From positions 1 through 38,601 of the forward strand of contig CALQOD010000016.1 in assembly GCA_943332105.1 (NCBI GenBank): DNA of 38,601 nt, read 5' to 3'. The notes below the pieces were generated by a model. It saw only the letters and a program-made list of their open reading frames with translations, did not search any database and was not told the origin of the DNA. Of the stretch, positions 28,439-38,601 are shown piece after piece. Origin of the DNA: Chitinophaga pinensis. GTDB lineage: Bacteria; Bacteroidota; Bacteroidia; AKYH767-A; OLB10. The position numbers and the translations under genes are program-made. The stretch's first letter is position 1. Each line of letters begins with the position of its first letter.

Positions 28439-28464
28439 AAGGCTACATTTTCATGCAGCCTTTT
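28437..28464. terminator. Bidirectional terminator hairpin between convergent genes
   Basis: AAAAGGCTACAT-TTTC-ATGCAGCCTTTT: long stem with one mismatch, A/T-rich flanks, between a + gene ending 28438 and a - gene ending 28485. Confidence 0.75.
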
Positions 28465-28484
28465 ACTTTAATGAGGTATTGAAA

Positions 28485-30653
28485 TTATTTTATAATCTTC
28501 ATTTCATTCAATAAATAACCTGCACCACCGAATTTGTCCATGATAAATAACGTATAGCGAATATCTAAGGAAATTGTTCTTTGTAAATTAGCATCAAATC
28601 CAAAGTCACTTGCAATTGCTTCCCAGTTACCATCGAAAGCAGTTCCGATTAGCTCTCCTCGTCCATTAATTACAGGAGAACCTGAATTGCCGCCAGTAAT
28701 ATCATTATCTGTTAAAAAACATGCATGTAACTCTCCATCCTTATCAGCATACTGACCAAAGTCTTTAGCTTTTAATAGATCAACTAATTTCTTTGGTGCA
28801 TCAAACTCAATATCGCCAGGCGTATATTTCTCTAAAATTCCTTTTGATGTAGTGAATTCTTTATAACTAACTGCATCTTTTGCATTGTACGGTAGTACGC
28901 GACCGTAAGTAAGACGCATTGTACCATTTGCATCAGGAGAGTAAAGTTTCTTGCCATCCATTTCTAACATAGCCGCCTGGAACAAACGATTTGCACGTCC
29001 AAGTTTATTACTGATATCCATTGTAATTGGACGCATTTCAGTCATTTTATTCATGTATGTAGATGTGATAACATAAATCATATCCTTGTTCATTTTCTTT
29101 AATGAAGGATTAGCTAAGAATGCTATCATTTTTTCTTTTGATGTCAAGAAGGATTTTTCATATAACTCAGAGGCCATCTTCGAATAATCCTTATTGTATT
29201 TAACTGAAAGGTCTACTAATACCTTCGGAAGATTTGCATGATCTAAATCTTCTGTTAAATGCATTAATACAGTTGCTAAAACTTTAATCTCAATAGGGTC
29301 AAAATATTCTTTGTACTGCTCATCTAATTCTTTCGACATATCTGCAGCAACTTTTTTCGCTTCTTCTGTCTTTGATTTATCTTTTAATAATGCTTCTAAC
29401 TTTGATAATCCCATTGCAAAAACCATTGGCTGAGAATTACTAATTCCATCTTGCATATAAACACCATACATTCCGTATTTATCTAACTGAGCATATCCTT
29501 GGTTATACAAATCGAACATTTCATTATACAAAGCACCTTTGTTATTCGCACTAATCCATGCTTTCAATTTATCTTCTTCTGCCTTTCTTTTCTCAAACAA
29601 ATGTTGTTGTGGAAGGGCATTAGCCTCCCCCATGTATTTTTTCCAGTAATTACTCAATCCTGCGAATTTATCAGCATACATTAATTTAATTTTTGGATCA
29701 GCATGCATAAACTCTTCATATACATCTAACACATCGCGACGAACTTTAACACGCATTGGTCTTTCTTTAGAAGAATAATATTTTATTCCCTGACTATAAG
29801 TATAGCGTTGTGTTCTGCCAGGATAACCCATTATCATAGCAAAATCTTCAGGATTTTTACCTTGTAAATTAACAGGGAAATAATGTTGAGGCGTATAAGG
29901 CTTATTACTAGTATTATAATCAGATGGTTTATTATCTGCGTTCACATAAATACGAAACATACTAAAGTCACATGTATGACGAGGCCACATCCAGTTATCT
30001 GTTTCGCCACCAAATTTTCCAATATTTTCTGGAGGAGTTCCAACTAAGCGAATGTCTTTGTAAACTACATAATACATTGCTAAATATTTATTTCCTGCGT
30101 AGAAAGGAACTACATCAACAACATAATTATCCTTATCAGCACCAAGTCCCTCTTTCAATGATGCTTGTAACTTACTAAGCTTATCTGCGACTGATTTAGC
30201 ACGGGATGTTTCATCCATTGTAAGGCTAATACTATCCAGCATTTTTGATGTAACATCTTCTACTTTTGCTAACAAGCCGATATTGAAATTTGCTTTTCTT
30301 TCTTCAGCTTTATTTTTTGCCCAGAAACCATTAGCAAGGATATTATCTTCATTAGTACTTAGCTCTTGTATGGACCCGTAACCGCAATGATGATTAGTTA
30401 AGAACAACCCTTCGCCACTAATAATTTCACCTGTACAAAACATTCTGTTTTGTTTTGTCATTAAACGCACAACTGCATCCTTTGCACAAGCTTTATTAAT
30501 ATTATAAATATCATCTGCTGTTAATTTTAATCCACGCGCTTGCATACTATCCTGCAATTGCTGAATCATAATAAGCGGCCACATACCTTCGTCAGCACGT
30601 AACTGACCTACTGAAATCACAAACCCAATTAAGAGTACTGCTATCTTTTTCAT
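28485..30653 (-). CDS. S46 family dipeptidyl-peptidase (DPP7/DPP11 family)
   Basis: NRMFCTGEIISGEGLFLTNHHCGYGSIQ, GGETDNWMWPRHTCDFSMFR, DNDITGGNSGSPVINGRGELIGTAFDGNWEA. Confidence 0.95.
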   Translation of the reverse strand: MKKIAVLLIGFVISVGQLRADEGMWPLIMIQQLQDSMQARGLKLTADDIYNINKACAKDAVVRLMTKQNRMFCTGEIISGEGLFLTNHHCGYGSIQELSTNEDNILANGFWAKNKAEERKANFNIGLLAKVEDVTSKMLDSISLTMDETSRAKSVADKLSKLQASLKEGLGADKDNYVVDVVPFYAGNKYLAMYYVVYKDIRLVGTPPENIGKFGGETDNWMWPRHTCDFSMFRIYVNADNKPSDYNTSNKPYTPQHYFPVNLQGKNPEDFAMIMGYPGRTQRYTYSQGIKYYSSKERPMRVKVRRDVLDVYEEFMHADPKIKLMYADKFAGLSNYWKKYMGEANALPQQHLFEKRKAEEDKLKAWISANNKGALYNEMFDLYNQGYAQLDKYGMYGVYMQDGISNSQPMVFAMGLSKLEALLKDKSKTEEAKKVAADMSKELDEQYKEYFDPIEIKVLATVLMHLTEDLDHANLPKVLVDLSVKYNKDYSKMASELYEKSFLTSKEKMIAFLANPSLKKMNKDMIYVITSTYMNKMTEMRPITMDISNKLGRANRLFQAAMLEMDGKKLYSPDANGTMRLTYGRVLPYNAKDAVSYKEFTTSKGILEKYTPGDIEFDAPKKLVDLLKAKDFGQYADKDGELHACFLTDNDITGGNSGSPVINGRGELIGTAFDGNWEAIASDFGFDANLQRTISLDIRYTLFIMDKFGGAGYLLNEMKIIK

Positions 30654-30675
30654 ACTGTTTTTAATTTTATTGATT

Positions 30676-33600
30676 CTATTTTTTAATGATTAATTTTTTT
30701 GTCATTTGTTGATTTCCAGAAACCAAACGCACGAAGTAAACTCCATTGCTAAATTCAGACATGTCTACTACTTTATTACCTGCCGTTACATTTTCATCTT
30801 TACTAGAATAGATTATTTTTCCCATCATATCTAATACATCAATTGAAGCATCAGTACGATTCATTAAATTATAATCGATATACACCAACGACTCAGAAGG
30901 ATTTGGATAAACATTTAAGTTGGTAGTATTAGTTAAAATAAATTCATCTTGACCAGTTGCAATTCCAACTGTAAACTGCTTATAGGCTTGTCCGCCAAAA
31001 TCAGAATTGAAATTATACATTACATTTCCCATTGTGTTTTTAAAACGAACATATCCATTTCCTTGAGCTGTATTGGCCCACCATGCCAGTCCGTCTTCAC
31101 CAGCATCTAATAATTCAAATCGATAACAACCATTTGGTAAATTGAGCGTATCGTTATAATATGTATTGGCGGATAGATTACTTCTTGACAAGATAATGTT
31201 TCCATTTTCATCTTTCACAGTATAACTATTTTCTGAAGGAGCACTATTCGTTTTTAATTCAATCACAAATTGAGAAGGAGTTGAACTTGGATAAACAAAA
31301 TTTGTACGCATCGTATCGTTATTTGAATACTGATCTTGTACACCATTTGGATTACTCACATACGCATAGAATTTAGTTGCTCCACCAATCCAATTAAAGT
31401 TTGGCAGATTCAAGATAGTAGTTTGCATGAAAGGTAAAGTGCCTGTCCAATTATAAACGGTAGGTACTGCGCCTACTAATCCGTATGTTATTGTTGCAGA
31501 AGTTAACGTAGCCGAACCTGTATTTTTAATTTTGATTATAGGTGAAGAACAAACTGGATTCTTACGCATCCACATTTGATTTGTAGTTGGAGCTAGAATA
31601 TCTTCTACTGATACATCATTTGTAAAATTAGGAGCGCCGTAACTCACTAGCTGGTCTTCAATTTGGTAATAATCCCAACCAGATGTTTGCGTATATGCCT
31701 GCACGTTATGATCTAATGAGAATGATGTTCCTGGGGTTATAAAATCAGAAATTTCCCAATCATACGTCCATACTTCAGCACCCGGACACCAATTAGAACG
31801 ATCATACACCCATGTACCTCCTTGCGGATATAAAGGATTGTAATCGCAGTTATCTCTCCAAACTAATTTTGCATAGCGCTGAACTCCGTTTACTTTGTAG
31901 TAATGGCTCTTTGGACAAAACTCTGCACAATTACTTGGTGAATCCATACCATGACCTGTAACGCGTGACTTCCATCTTCCTTGCACTGCATTTGGTGCTA
32001 AGCTAACTGTTAATGCTGGCAAATGATTATCGATTGGATCACTAGCTACACCATAATTAAAATTACCATTCCATAAATTTTGAATTCCTAATACATTTCG
32101 TGGAGGGGTTCCTTCAATAAATAAATATTTCACATCTAATAATTCCTGCCAATTACCTGCAGCCATATCAACGCTATCACGCAGTAACGTTCGATAATCA
32201 CTCACATCAAAAGTCCATGTCCACCCACTACCTAAACTTAATCCGTTTCCATAAGGAGTGATATATCTACCCATCTCGTATCTTATAGTGTTAGGAGAAT
32301 AAGTATAGTAAGTATAAACCTGTTGATTTATTGTTCCATCTGCAGGAGTCAATGTAGAATCGATCATTTGACCTTGCGGAGTGTAAATAAAATTAGTGTA
32401 TGAAAGCGGCCACACTATCATCGTATCAGTAGGCATACCAATATTATTAATAGTGTCTAAATAAGCAACAATCTGCGTTGGAGGATTAATTACAGAATCT
32501 AAAACAAACACAGAATCTAACTGTGAGGTATATACGCCCTGTTCAAATGTCAAATTAGGACGCAATGTTGTTTCTGTCCATGCATAATTAATTTCTGATG
32601 AATTCTTAAGTGGATTATCAGCTCCCAGACTAAAGTAAGCAGGTCCATGATTCAATGGAGAGGCATCTGCAGCTGTAAAATAATTACCATCATCAAAATG
32701 GTAATAAGCTACGAGGTTATTATAATAAGGATGTGACGAATCAATTTTCTTGTTCATAAATTGCTGAATAGTTGCCTGTGGTAAGTCAACATTAAACACT
32801 GCAAACTCATCTATTCTTCCATCATATGACAATGACCCGTTCCAAGTTCCTTTTGCAATTCGGAATTTATCAATTCCATTCATCAACTTTGTTTTACCTG
32901 CAGTTGTAAAAAAGGTGGTTCCATTCAAATAAATTTTCATTGCGCCAGTTGCACAGTTCTTTGTGAACGTCCAATAATTCCATTGCCCTTTTATTTGAGT
33001 TGTAGTTGCAGCTTTTGATATTCGATCATAGCTAGAACCATCTGTTCCAGCATCCCAGTAAACTTTTGAATCAGACCATGGCGTATGGGAATTTATTACT
33101 CGATTACCTGAAGCACCTACGGCTTCGAAAGTAGTACCATCCATGGGTTGTAATGCTGCATCACCGAAAGCCCAAAACGAAACGGTAATAAAAGAATCAA
33201 TCGCAGCCAAATCGGCATTAACTGGCACTTCTACATAAGACTGATAATGCGTTTTTAATGCACGATCATTAGAAGCATTTGTAACACCTGATTTGAAACT
33301 AGTAGTATTTGATTGCACAATATTATCAGTACCCGTATTCGCATTATCGAACAAAACTTCAATAATCAAATTAGAAACACCATCCCAATAAAAAGAATTT
33401 GTTAATTGAATATTTCTCCAGCCTGATGTATTGGGAGTAAAGCTTTCGCCTTTGCTAAACACCGTAGTAAAACCATTTGCATTAGTTGTTCCCGATGTTA
33501 AGGTATCTGCTGTAACCGATTTCATACGAATGGTTAATTTATTGAATGACGATCCTATTGATTGCAAAAAGAAGTTTAATCCGGTAATGTTACCAGCACC

Positions 33601-34119
33601 CATACCCGCTGCTGTTAGTTCTGATGCGCGCCATAAATATTGCGACTTAGATATGTTATTTGATGTTCCAAATGGATGATTTGCATTAGCAGTACCACCA
33701 GCAACGCTATATGTATTTAAAGAAGTTGTAGTAAGATGATTGATAAAATAATCCCAATGCGTATTATGTATATAGGTAGGGGTATTCGAATAAGTATACG
33801 AAGAAAAATTACCTCCATTCACCAAATATAAATTTTGATTATGAATAGTGCTATCAATTAATCCAGTGTGCTTAAACACATATGTATTAGTTAAATAATC
33901 CCATTCGCCGCACTCGGGAAATTGAGCAGGATTGCACTTCAAAGTATAAAGCATTATTATTTTTTCAACATTCAATGTATCTGAAGGAAACACGAACCAT
34001 GCTCGTTGAGGCGAATTAAAAGTAAATGCCTGTACAATAGTTGTATCTCCTGCACCAGCAAACAATTTTGAAAGACCAACAAAAAATAGAATTGCTACAA
34101 TTATTAATTTCTTTTTCAT
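30676..34119 (-). CDS. T9SS-secreted protein with PNGase F-like N and C domains, LamG-like insert, and C-terminal sorting domain
   Basis: FPECGEWDYLTNTYVF; RYEMGRYITPYG...WTWTFDVSDYRTLL; DVKYLFIEGTPPR; VTGHGMDSPSNCAEFCPKSHYYKVNG...SNWCPGAEV (PNGase F signatures). LamG-like WNYWTFTKNCATGAMKIYLNGTTFF...GRIDEFAVFNVDL. Type A CTD NVYPNPSESLVYIDY...FSNGVYFVRLVSGNQQMTKKLIIKK. Confidence 0.85.
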   Translation of the reverse strand: MKKKLIIVAILFFVGLSKLFAGAGDTTIVQAFTFNSPQRAWFVFPSDTLNVEKIIMLYTLKCNPAQFPECGEWDYLTNTYVFKHTGLIDSTIHNQNLYLVNGGNFSSYTYSNTPTYIHNTHWDYFINHLTTTSLNTYSVAGGTANANHPFGTSNNISKSQYLWRASELTAAGMGAGNITGLNFFLQSIGSSFNKLTIRMKSVTADTLTSGTTNANGFTTVFSKGESFTPNTSGWRNIQLTNSFYWDGVSNLIIEVLFDNANTGTDNIVQSNTTSFKSGVTNASNDRALKTHYQSYVEVPVNADLAAIDSFITVSFWAFGDAALQPMDGTTFEAVGASGNRVINSHTPWSDSKVYWDAGTDGSSYDRISKAATTTQIKGQWNYWTFTKNCATGAMKIYLNGTTFFTTAGKTKLMNGIDKFRIAKGTWNGSLSYDGRIDEFAVFNVDLPQATIQQFMNKKIDSSHPYYNNLVAYYHFDDGNYFTAADASPLNHGPAYFSLGADNPLKNSSEINYAWTETTLRPNLTFEQGVYTSQLDSVFVLDSVINPPTQIVAYLDTINNIGMPTDTMIVWPLSYTNFIYTPQGQMIDSTLTPADGTINQQVYTYYTYSPNTIRYEMGRYITPYGNGLSLGSGWTWTFDVSDYRTLLRDSVDMAAGNWQELLDVKYLFIEGTPPRNVLGIQNLWNGNFNYGVASDPIDNHLPALTVSLAPNAVQGRWKSRVTGHGMDSPSNCAEFCPKSHYYKVNGVQRYAKLVWRDNCDYNPLYPQGGTWVYDRSNWCPGAEVWTYDWEISDFITPGTSFSLDHNVQAYTQTSGWDYYQIEDQLVSYGAPNFTNDVSVEDILAPTTNQMWMRKNPVCSSPIIKIKNTGSATLTSATITYGLVGAVPTVYNWTGTLPFMQTTILNLPNFNWIGGATKFYAYVSNPNGVQDQYSNNDTMRTNFVYPSSTPSQFVIELKTNSAPSENSYTVKDENGNIILSRSNLSANTYYNDTLNLPNGCYRFELLDAGEDGLAWWANTAQGNGYVRFKNTMGNVMYNFNSDFGGQAYKQFTVGIATGQDEFILTNTTNLNVYPNPSESLVYIDYNLMNRTDASIDVLDMMGKIIYSSKDENVTAGNKVVDMSEFSNGVYFVRLVSGNQQMTKKLIIKK

Positions 34120-34191
34120 AAACTTTTATTTTGCGGTTTAAATATAGTTACTACAAATCAGATTCGATATTTTGGATATTAAAAAGAGAAA

Positions 34192-34213
34192 GCGTATTCA
34201 AAAATGAATACGC
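34192..34213 (-). terminator. Perfect hairpin downstream of infB
   Basis: GCGTATTCA-AAAA-TGAATACGC, 9-bp perfect stem, T-rich tract on the minus strand after it (TTTCTCTTTTT). Confidence 0.8.
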
Positions 34214-34244
34214 CCGACCTTTATTTTTCTAAGCACTCATACAA

Positions 34245-37190
34245 TTATGCAAGTGTTCTTTTAATTGCTACATTTTCATACCCCTCAATAATATCACCTT
34301 CCATAATGCCATTAAAGTTATTGATATTTAATCCGCACTCCATACCTGCCTGAACTTCTTTCGCATCATCTTTAAATCGTTTTAACGATGCAAGTTCTCC
34401 ACTATGAACTACAATGCCATCACGAATAATTCTGATTTTAGTATTTCTGTTTATTTTTCCTTCTAACACCATACATCCTGCAATAGTACCCAATTTCGGA
34501 ATTTTGAATGTTTCACGAACCTGAACATTACAAGTAATCTTCTCTTCAAACTCTGGTGCAAGCATTCCTTCCATTGCGGCCTTCACTTCATTAATTGCAT
34601 CATAGATAATTGAATACAATCTGATATCGATTTCTTCATTCTCTGCCAACTTGCGAGCGCTTACAGAAGGACGAACTTGGAAGCCAATGATGATGGCATT
34701 TGAAGCAGAAGCTAAATTAACATCAGACTCCGAAATTTGTCCAACACCTTTCATAATCACGTTCACCTGAATTTCTGGATTAGACAATTTCAATAATGAA
34801 TCTGATAATGCTTCTACCGAACCATCCACGTCACCTTTCACAATAACATTTAATTCTTTGAAATTGCCGATTGCCAAACGACGACCAATCTCATCAAGTG
34901 TAATATGCTTGTGTGTACGAATACCTTGCTCACGTTGTAACTGTAATCGTTTGTTAGCAATATCGCGCGCTTCCCTTTCATCCTCCATTACATTAAACTG
35001 ATCACCCGCTTGTGGCGCGCCGCTCATACCTAAAATTAATGCTGGATGAGAAGGAGCTGCCTCGTAAACTTTTCCGCCGCGCTCATTAAACATAGCTTTA
35101 ACACGCCCACTATAGCATCCTGCTAAAACTACATCACCAATCTTTAATGTTCCTGTTTGTACCAAAACAGTTGTTACATAACCTCTTCCTTTATCAAGAG
35201 AAGATTCGATAACAGTTCCTTTTGCTAATCGCCCTGGATTTGCTTTAAGATCCAACAAATCAGATTCTAATAATACTTTTTCTAATAACTTATCTACATT
35301 AAGACCTTTCTTAGCGGAGATATCCTGACTCTGATACTTACCACCCCAATCTTCTACTAAGAAATTCATCGATGCTAATTGTTGCTTGATATGTTCAGGA
35401 TTAGCATCTGGTTTATCAATTTTATTAATTGCAAATATAATTGGAACACCCGCAGCCTGAGCATGATTAATTGCCTCTTTAGTTTGCGGCATGACACTAT
35501 CATCAGCAGAAACCACTATGATTGCGACATCTGTTACCTTAGCACCACGTGCACGCATAGCCGTAAACGCTTCGTGACCTGGTGTGTCAAGGAAAGTGAT
35601 TTTTCTTCCATTCTCTAATGTTACTTCATAAGCTCCGATATGTTGGGTAATACCACCCGCTTCACCAGCAATTACATTTGCTTTACGAATATAATCTAAC
35701 AGTGATGTCTTACCGTGATCTACGTGACCCATTACAGTAACAATTGGCGCACGCGTTTCTAAATCTGACTCGTCATCAATATCATCTGTTATTGATTCTT
35801 GAACATCAGCAGAAACAAACTCAACAGTATAACCAAATTCGCCTGAAACTACTGTAATAGTTTCCGCATCGAGACGTTGATTAATAGAAACGAATAAACC
35901 CAAACTCATACAAGTAGCGATAATCTGATTCACCTGTACATTCATCATTTTCGCTAACTCATTAGCGGATACGAACTCTGTTACTTTGATTACTTTTTCT
36001 GTTGTATCATCTAATGCTTCTTGACGCTTTGCATGCAAGTCGCGTTTTTCTTTTCTAAATTTCGAAGCTTTCGATTTACCTGTTCCACTTAATCGGGCAA
36101 GCGTTGCTTTAATTTGATCTTGAATTTCCTTGTCAGTAGGCTCAACTTTCGGTTGTGCTGCTGCTGGCGCAGGGCGGCCTTTGTTTCCTACTTTGTTAAA
36201 AGGACGATTCCCGCCACCAGGACGATTATCGCCACCAGGACGTTGTTGACCACCTTGCCAAGGACGCTGTTGAGTATTTGCTGTCCCGCCTCCCGCTTGA
36301 GGAGTAGATCCGCCTGGATTTTCTTTACGCTTGCGTTTGCGTTGTCCTTGCGCAAAATCAGATGAAGAAGCAACAGGCTTTTTCTTAGGAGGATCAACAG
36401 GTAAAACAATTTTACCTAAAATATTGGGGCCGCTAAGTTTTTCGAAACGAACACTAATATGTTCCGGAGGCAAATTAGCTTCTACAATAGCATCAGTCTT
36501 GGTTGGATTTGCAACTATTGATGCAGTCTTACTTGCTGAAGTTGAAGGTGCTTCTGGTTTTTCAGTTTTTGCAGTTTCAGTTTTTGCAGTTTCTGATTTA
36601 GCTATTACAACTGACTTTTCTTCGACCTTCTTGACTTGCGGTTTGTCGGCTAGTTTTTTATCTATTGGTTTTTTTTCTTCTGTCTTTTTCACTGGCACTT
36701 CTACAATAGGCTCTTCTTTTTTCTTAGTCTTTTTCTTACCTGCTTCTAGATCAATTTTACCAAGAATTTTCGGTGCCTCTACCTCAGCTTTTGCTTTAAT
36801 TACTTCTGGCTCGGCTTTAACTTCTTCTTTCTTTTTAATTGATTTATTTTCTCCAGATGCAGCTAACTTAATATCATCTAAACTTTTCTTAAGCGTATCG
36901 TCATTGTCCTGCTCTATTTCTTTTTTAGATTCCGGTTTTGATGTAATTGCTTCAATAACAACATTGTCTCGTTTTAATTTTTCACGAGTTACTTCCTGAG
37001 CATCTAGCTTAGCCAAACGATCTGGCTGATATTTATCTTGTAATAACCCATAGACTTCCTGAGAAACCTTAGCATTAGGATTACTATCAACCTTAATACC
37101 TTTTGATTCCAGAAATTCCACCACGTGAGTAAGGCCAACATTAAACTCTTTTGAGGCTTTACCGAGGCGTATTGCTTTATCTTCTGCCAT
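34245..37190 (-). CDS. infB: Translation initiation factor IF-2
   Basis: GTPase motifs [38 protein letters not shown]; Lys/Glu/Pro-rich N-terminal region. Confidence 0.98.
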   Translation of the reverse strand: MAEDKAIRLGKASKEFNVGLTHVVEFLESKGIKVDSNPNAKVSQEVYGLLQDKYQPDRLAKLDAQEVTREKLKRDNVVIEAITSKPESKKEIEQDNDDTLKKSLDDIKLAASGENKSIKKKEEVKAEPEVIKAKAEVEAPKILGKIDLEAGKKKTKKKEEPIVEVPVKKTEEKKPIDKKLADKPQVKKVEEKSVVIAKSETAKTETAKTEKPEAPSTSASKTASIVANPTKTDAIVEANLPPEHISVRFEKLSGPNILGKIVLPVDPPKKKPVASSSDFAQGQRKRKRKENPGGSTPQAGGGTANTQQRPWQGGQQRPGGDNRPGGGNRPFNKVGNKGRPAPAAAQPKVEPTDKEIQDQIKATLARLSGTGKSKASKFRKEKRDLHAKRQEALDDTTEKVIKVTEFVSANELAKMMNVQVNQIIATCMSLGLFVSINQRLDAETITVVSGEFGYTVEFVSADVQESITDDIDDESDLETRAPIVTVMGHVDHGKTSLLDYIRKANVIAGEAGGITQHIGAYEVTLENGRKITFLDTPGHEAFTAMRARGAKVTDVAIIVVSADDSVMPQTKEAINHAQAAGVPIIFAINKIDKPDANPEHIKQQLASMNFLVEDWGGKYQSQDISAKKGLNVDKLLEKVLLESDLLDLKANPGRLAKGTVIESSLDKGRGYVTTVLVQTGTLKIGDVVLAGCYSGRVKAMFNERGGKVYEAAPSHPALILGMSGAPQAGDQFNVMEDEREARDIANKRLQLQREQGIRTHKHITLDEIGRRLAIGNFKELNVIVKGDVDGSVEALSDSLLKLSNPEIQVNVIMKGVGQISESDVNLASASNAIIIGFQVRPSVSARKLAENEEIDIRLYSIIYDAINEVKAAMEGMLAPEFEEKITCNVQVRETFKIPKLGTIAGCMVLEGKINRNTKIRIIRDGIVVHSGELASLKRFKDDAKEVQAGMECGLNINNFNGIMEGDIIEGYENVAIKRTLA

Positions 37191-37280
37191 TCGAATTATT
37201 TTATTCTGTTTTTAATAATAGGGCGAAATTGCCTTATAGATTTGTTCCGCAAATTTTATCTCACTGCGAAAAGAGATTTT

Positions 37281-38516
37281 CTATTCAAATTCAGATCTAA
37301 GAATTCTTACCAACTCGCGGATAGTTTCTTCTTCTAAGTCCGTTCTGCTTACTAAATCTTCAACAGAAATAGCAAGAACACTCTTAGCGGTATCACACCC
37401 GATAGCCTTTAATTCATCGATAATCCAAGCATCAATTTCATCGCTAAATTCTTCAATGTCCACATCTTCTTCTTCATCTTCACTATCACGATAAACATCA
37501 ATCTCATATCCTGTTAATCGACCAGCAAGTTTAATATTATGACCCCCTTTTCCAATTGCAAGAGAAACCTGATCAGGCTTCATAAACACTGCCGCGCGAT
37601 GCGTTTCATCATCTAACTTAATAGAAGTGATTTTAGCCGGACTTAAAGCACGGGTAATATATAGTTGAAGGTTGTTTGTAAAATTAATTACATCAATATT
37701 TTCGTTTCTTAACTCTCTAACGATACCGTGTATACGAGAACCTTTCATGCCTACACAAGCTCCTACAGGATCAATTCTATCATCATAAGATTCAACAGCT
37801 ACTTTTGCTCTTTCACCTGGCTCACGAACAATATTTTTAATTGTAATTAAACCATCAAAAACTTCTGGTACTTCTTGTTCAAATAATCTTTCTAAGAATA
37901 TAGGAGAAGTACGCGATAATATAATGCGAGGGCTATTATTAACCATCTCTACTCGTTGAATTACTGAACGAACACCGTCACCTTTTTTGAAGAAATCAGC
38001 TGGAATTGTTTCGTTCTTTGGAAGAATTAATTCATTGCCTTCATCATCAAGAATTAATATTTCTTTTTTCCATATTTGATAAACTTCGCCCGTTAAAATT
38101 TCACCAACACGATCTTTATATTTTCTATAAACACCATCTTTTTCTAATTCGGAAATCCTTGCAACTAAATTTTGACGTAAGGCCAATACAGCGCGACGAC
38201 CGAAGTCGCCTAACTTTACCGTTTCTGTTAAATCTTCACCCACTTCGAAATCTGGCTCTATTTTAATTGCTTCTGAGTAGGCAATTTCCAAAGCAGAATC
38301 TTCAACCATTCCATCTTCCACAATTACACGATTACGATAAAGTTCTAAATCTCCTTTATCTATATTGATGATGACATCAAAATTATCTGCAGTTCCATAG
38401 CGTTTACGTAACATCCCACGAATAACATCTTCGAGGATACTCATCATAGTTGCACGATCAATGTTCTTTACTTCTTTGAATTCTGAGAAGGATTCTACCA
38501 GTACGTGATGGTCCAT
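37281..38516 (-). CDS. nusA: Transcription termination/antitermination factor NusA
   Basis: MLRKRYGTADNFDVIINIDKG, SRTSPIFLERLFEQEVPEV, KVAVESYDDRIDPVGACVGMKGSRI, LAIGKGGHNIKLAGRLTGYEIDV. Confidence 0.97.
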   Translation of the reverse strand: MDHHVLVESFSEFKEVKNIDRATMMSILEDVIRGMLRKRYGTADNFDVIINIDKGDLELYRNRVIVEDGMVEDSALEIAYSEAIKIEPDFEVGEDLTETVKLGDFGRRAVLALRQNLVARISELEKDGVYRKYKDRVGEILTGEVYQIWKKEILILDDEGNELILPKNETIPADFFKKGDGVRSVIQRVEMVNNSPRIILSRTSPIFLERLFEQEVPEVFDGLITIKNIVREPGERAKVAVESYDDRIDPVGACVGMKGSRIHGIVRELRNENIDVINFTNNLQLYITRALSPAKITSIKLDDETHRAAVFMKPDQVSLAIGKGGHNIKLAGRLTGYEIDVYRDSEDEEEDVDIEEFSDEIDAWIIDELKAIGCDTAKSVLAISVEDLVSRTDLEEETIRELVRILRSEFE

Positions 38517-38524
38517 TTTAATAC

Positions 38525-38601
38525 TTATTTTAGTTTAAAGTTAATAATCAATTTTGCTTCGCGAATATCTCCATAGTTTAATTGATGGGTTGTCTCGCTT
38601 A
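38525..38601 (-). CDS. rimP: C-terminal end of ribosome maturation factor RimP (truncated by window edge)
   Basis: Reverse-strand partial frame SETTHQLNYGDIREAKLIINFKLK* directly upstream of nusA, matching RimP C-termini and the rimP-nusA-infB order. Confidence 0.75.
   Translation of the reverse strand, partial: SETTHQLNYGDIREAKLIINFKLK

Noticed and set aside
36331-36999. 222-aa + strand ORF
   Set aside because: Antisense to the low-complexity Lys/Glu-rich part of infB; Ser/Phe/Thr-rich translation is a mirror of that bias.

Overview
This is a chromosomal window from a Bacteroidota bacterium. The evidence is low GC, T9SS C-terminal sorting domains, TAnnTTTG-type promoters, and an alternative complex III operon. 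Most of it is conserved core: pabB-tilS; a deoxyhypusine-synthase-like gene; a polyprenol-phosphate mannosyltransferase; nhaA-manC-aminotransferase; kynurenine pathway genes kmo/kynU; a contiguous actABCDEF-coxB-coxA respiratory operon (minus strand); an S46 peptidase; a T9SS protein with PNGase F-like domains; and the (rimP)-nusA-infB translation cluster. The less ordinary signals are: (1) a cluster of REP-like hairpins with compensatory arm changes and a 64-bp tandem array at 10027-10317; (2) an orphan Pycsar-effector-like (DUF5706) membrane protein next to a cryptochrome/photolyase-family gene that appears to lack the Fe-S ligands; (3) a PNGase F-like fold interrupted by about 520 residues that include a LamG-like domain; (4) a membrane protein with a C-terminal HPt-like domain lacking the phospho-accepting His; (5) a SPOR + TonB-C fusion; (6) a bacterial DHS homolog that keeps the catalytic Lys region but not the KHH segment. 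I did not find a clearly new multi-gene defence system. The DUF5706 orphan and the REP-like cluster most deserve follow-up. All family assignments are from reading the sequence and remembered motifs; no database search was run.
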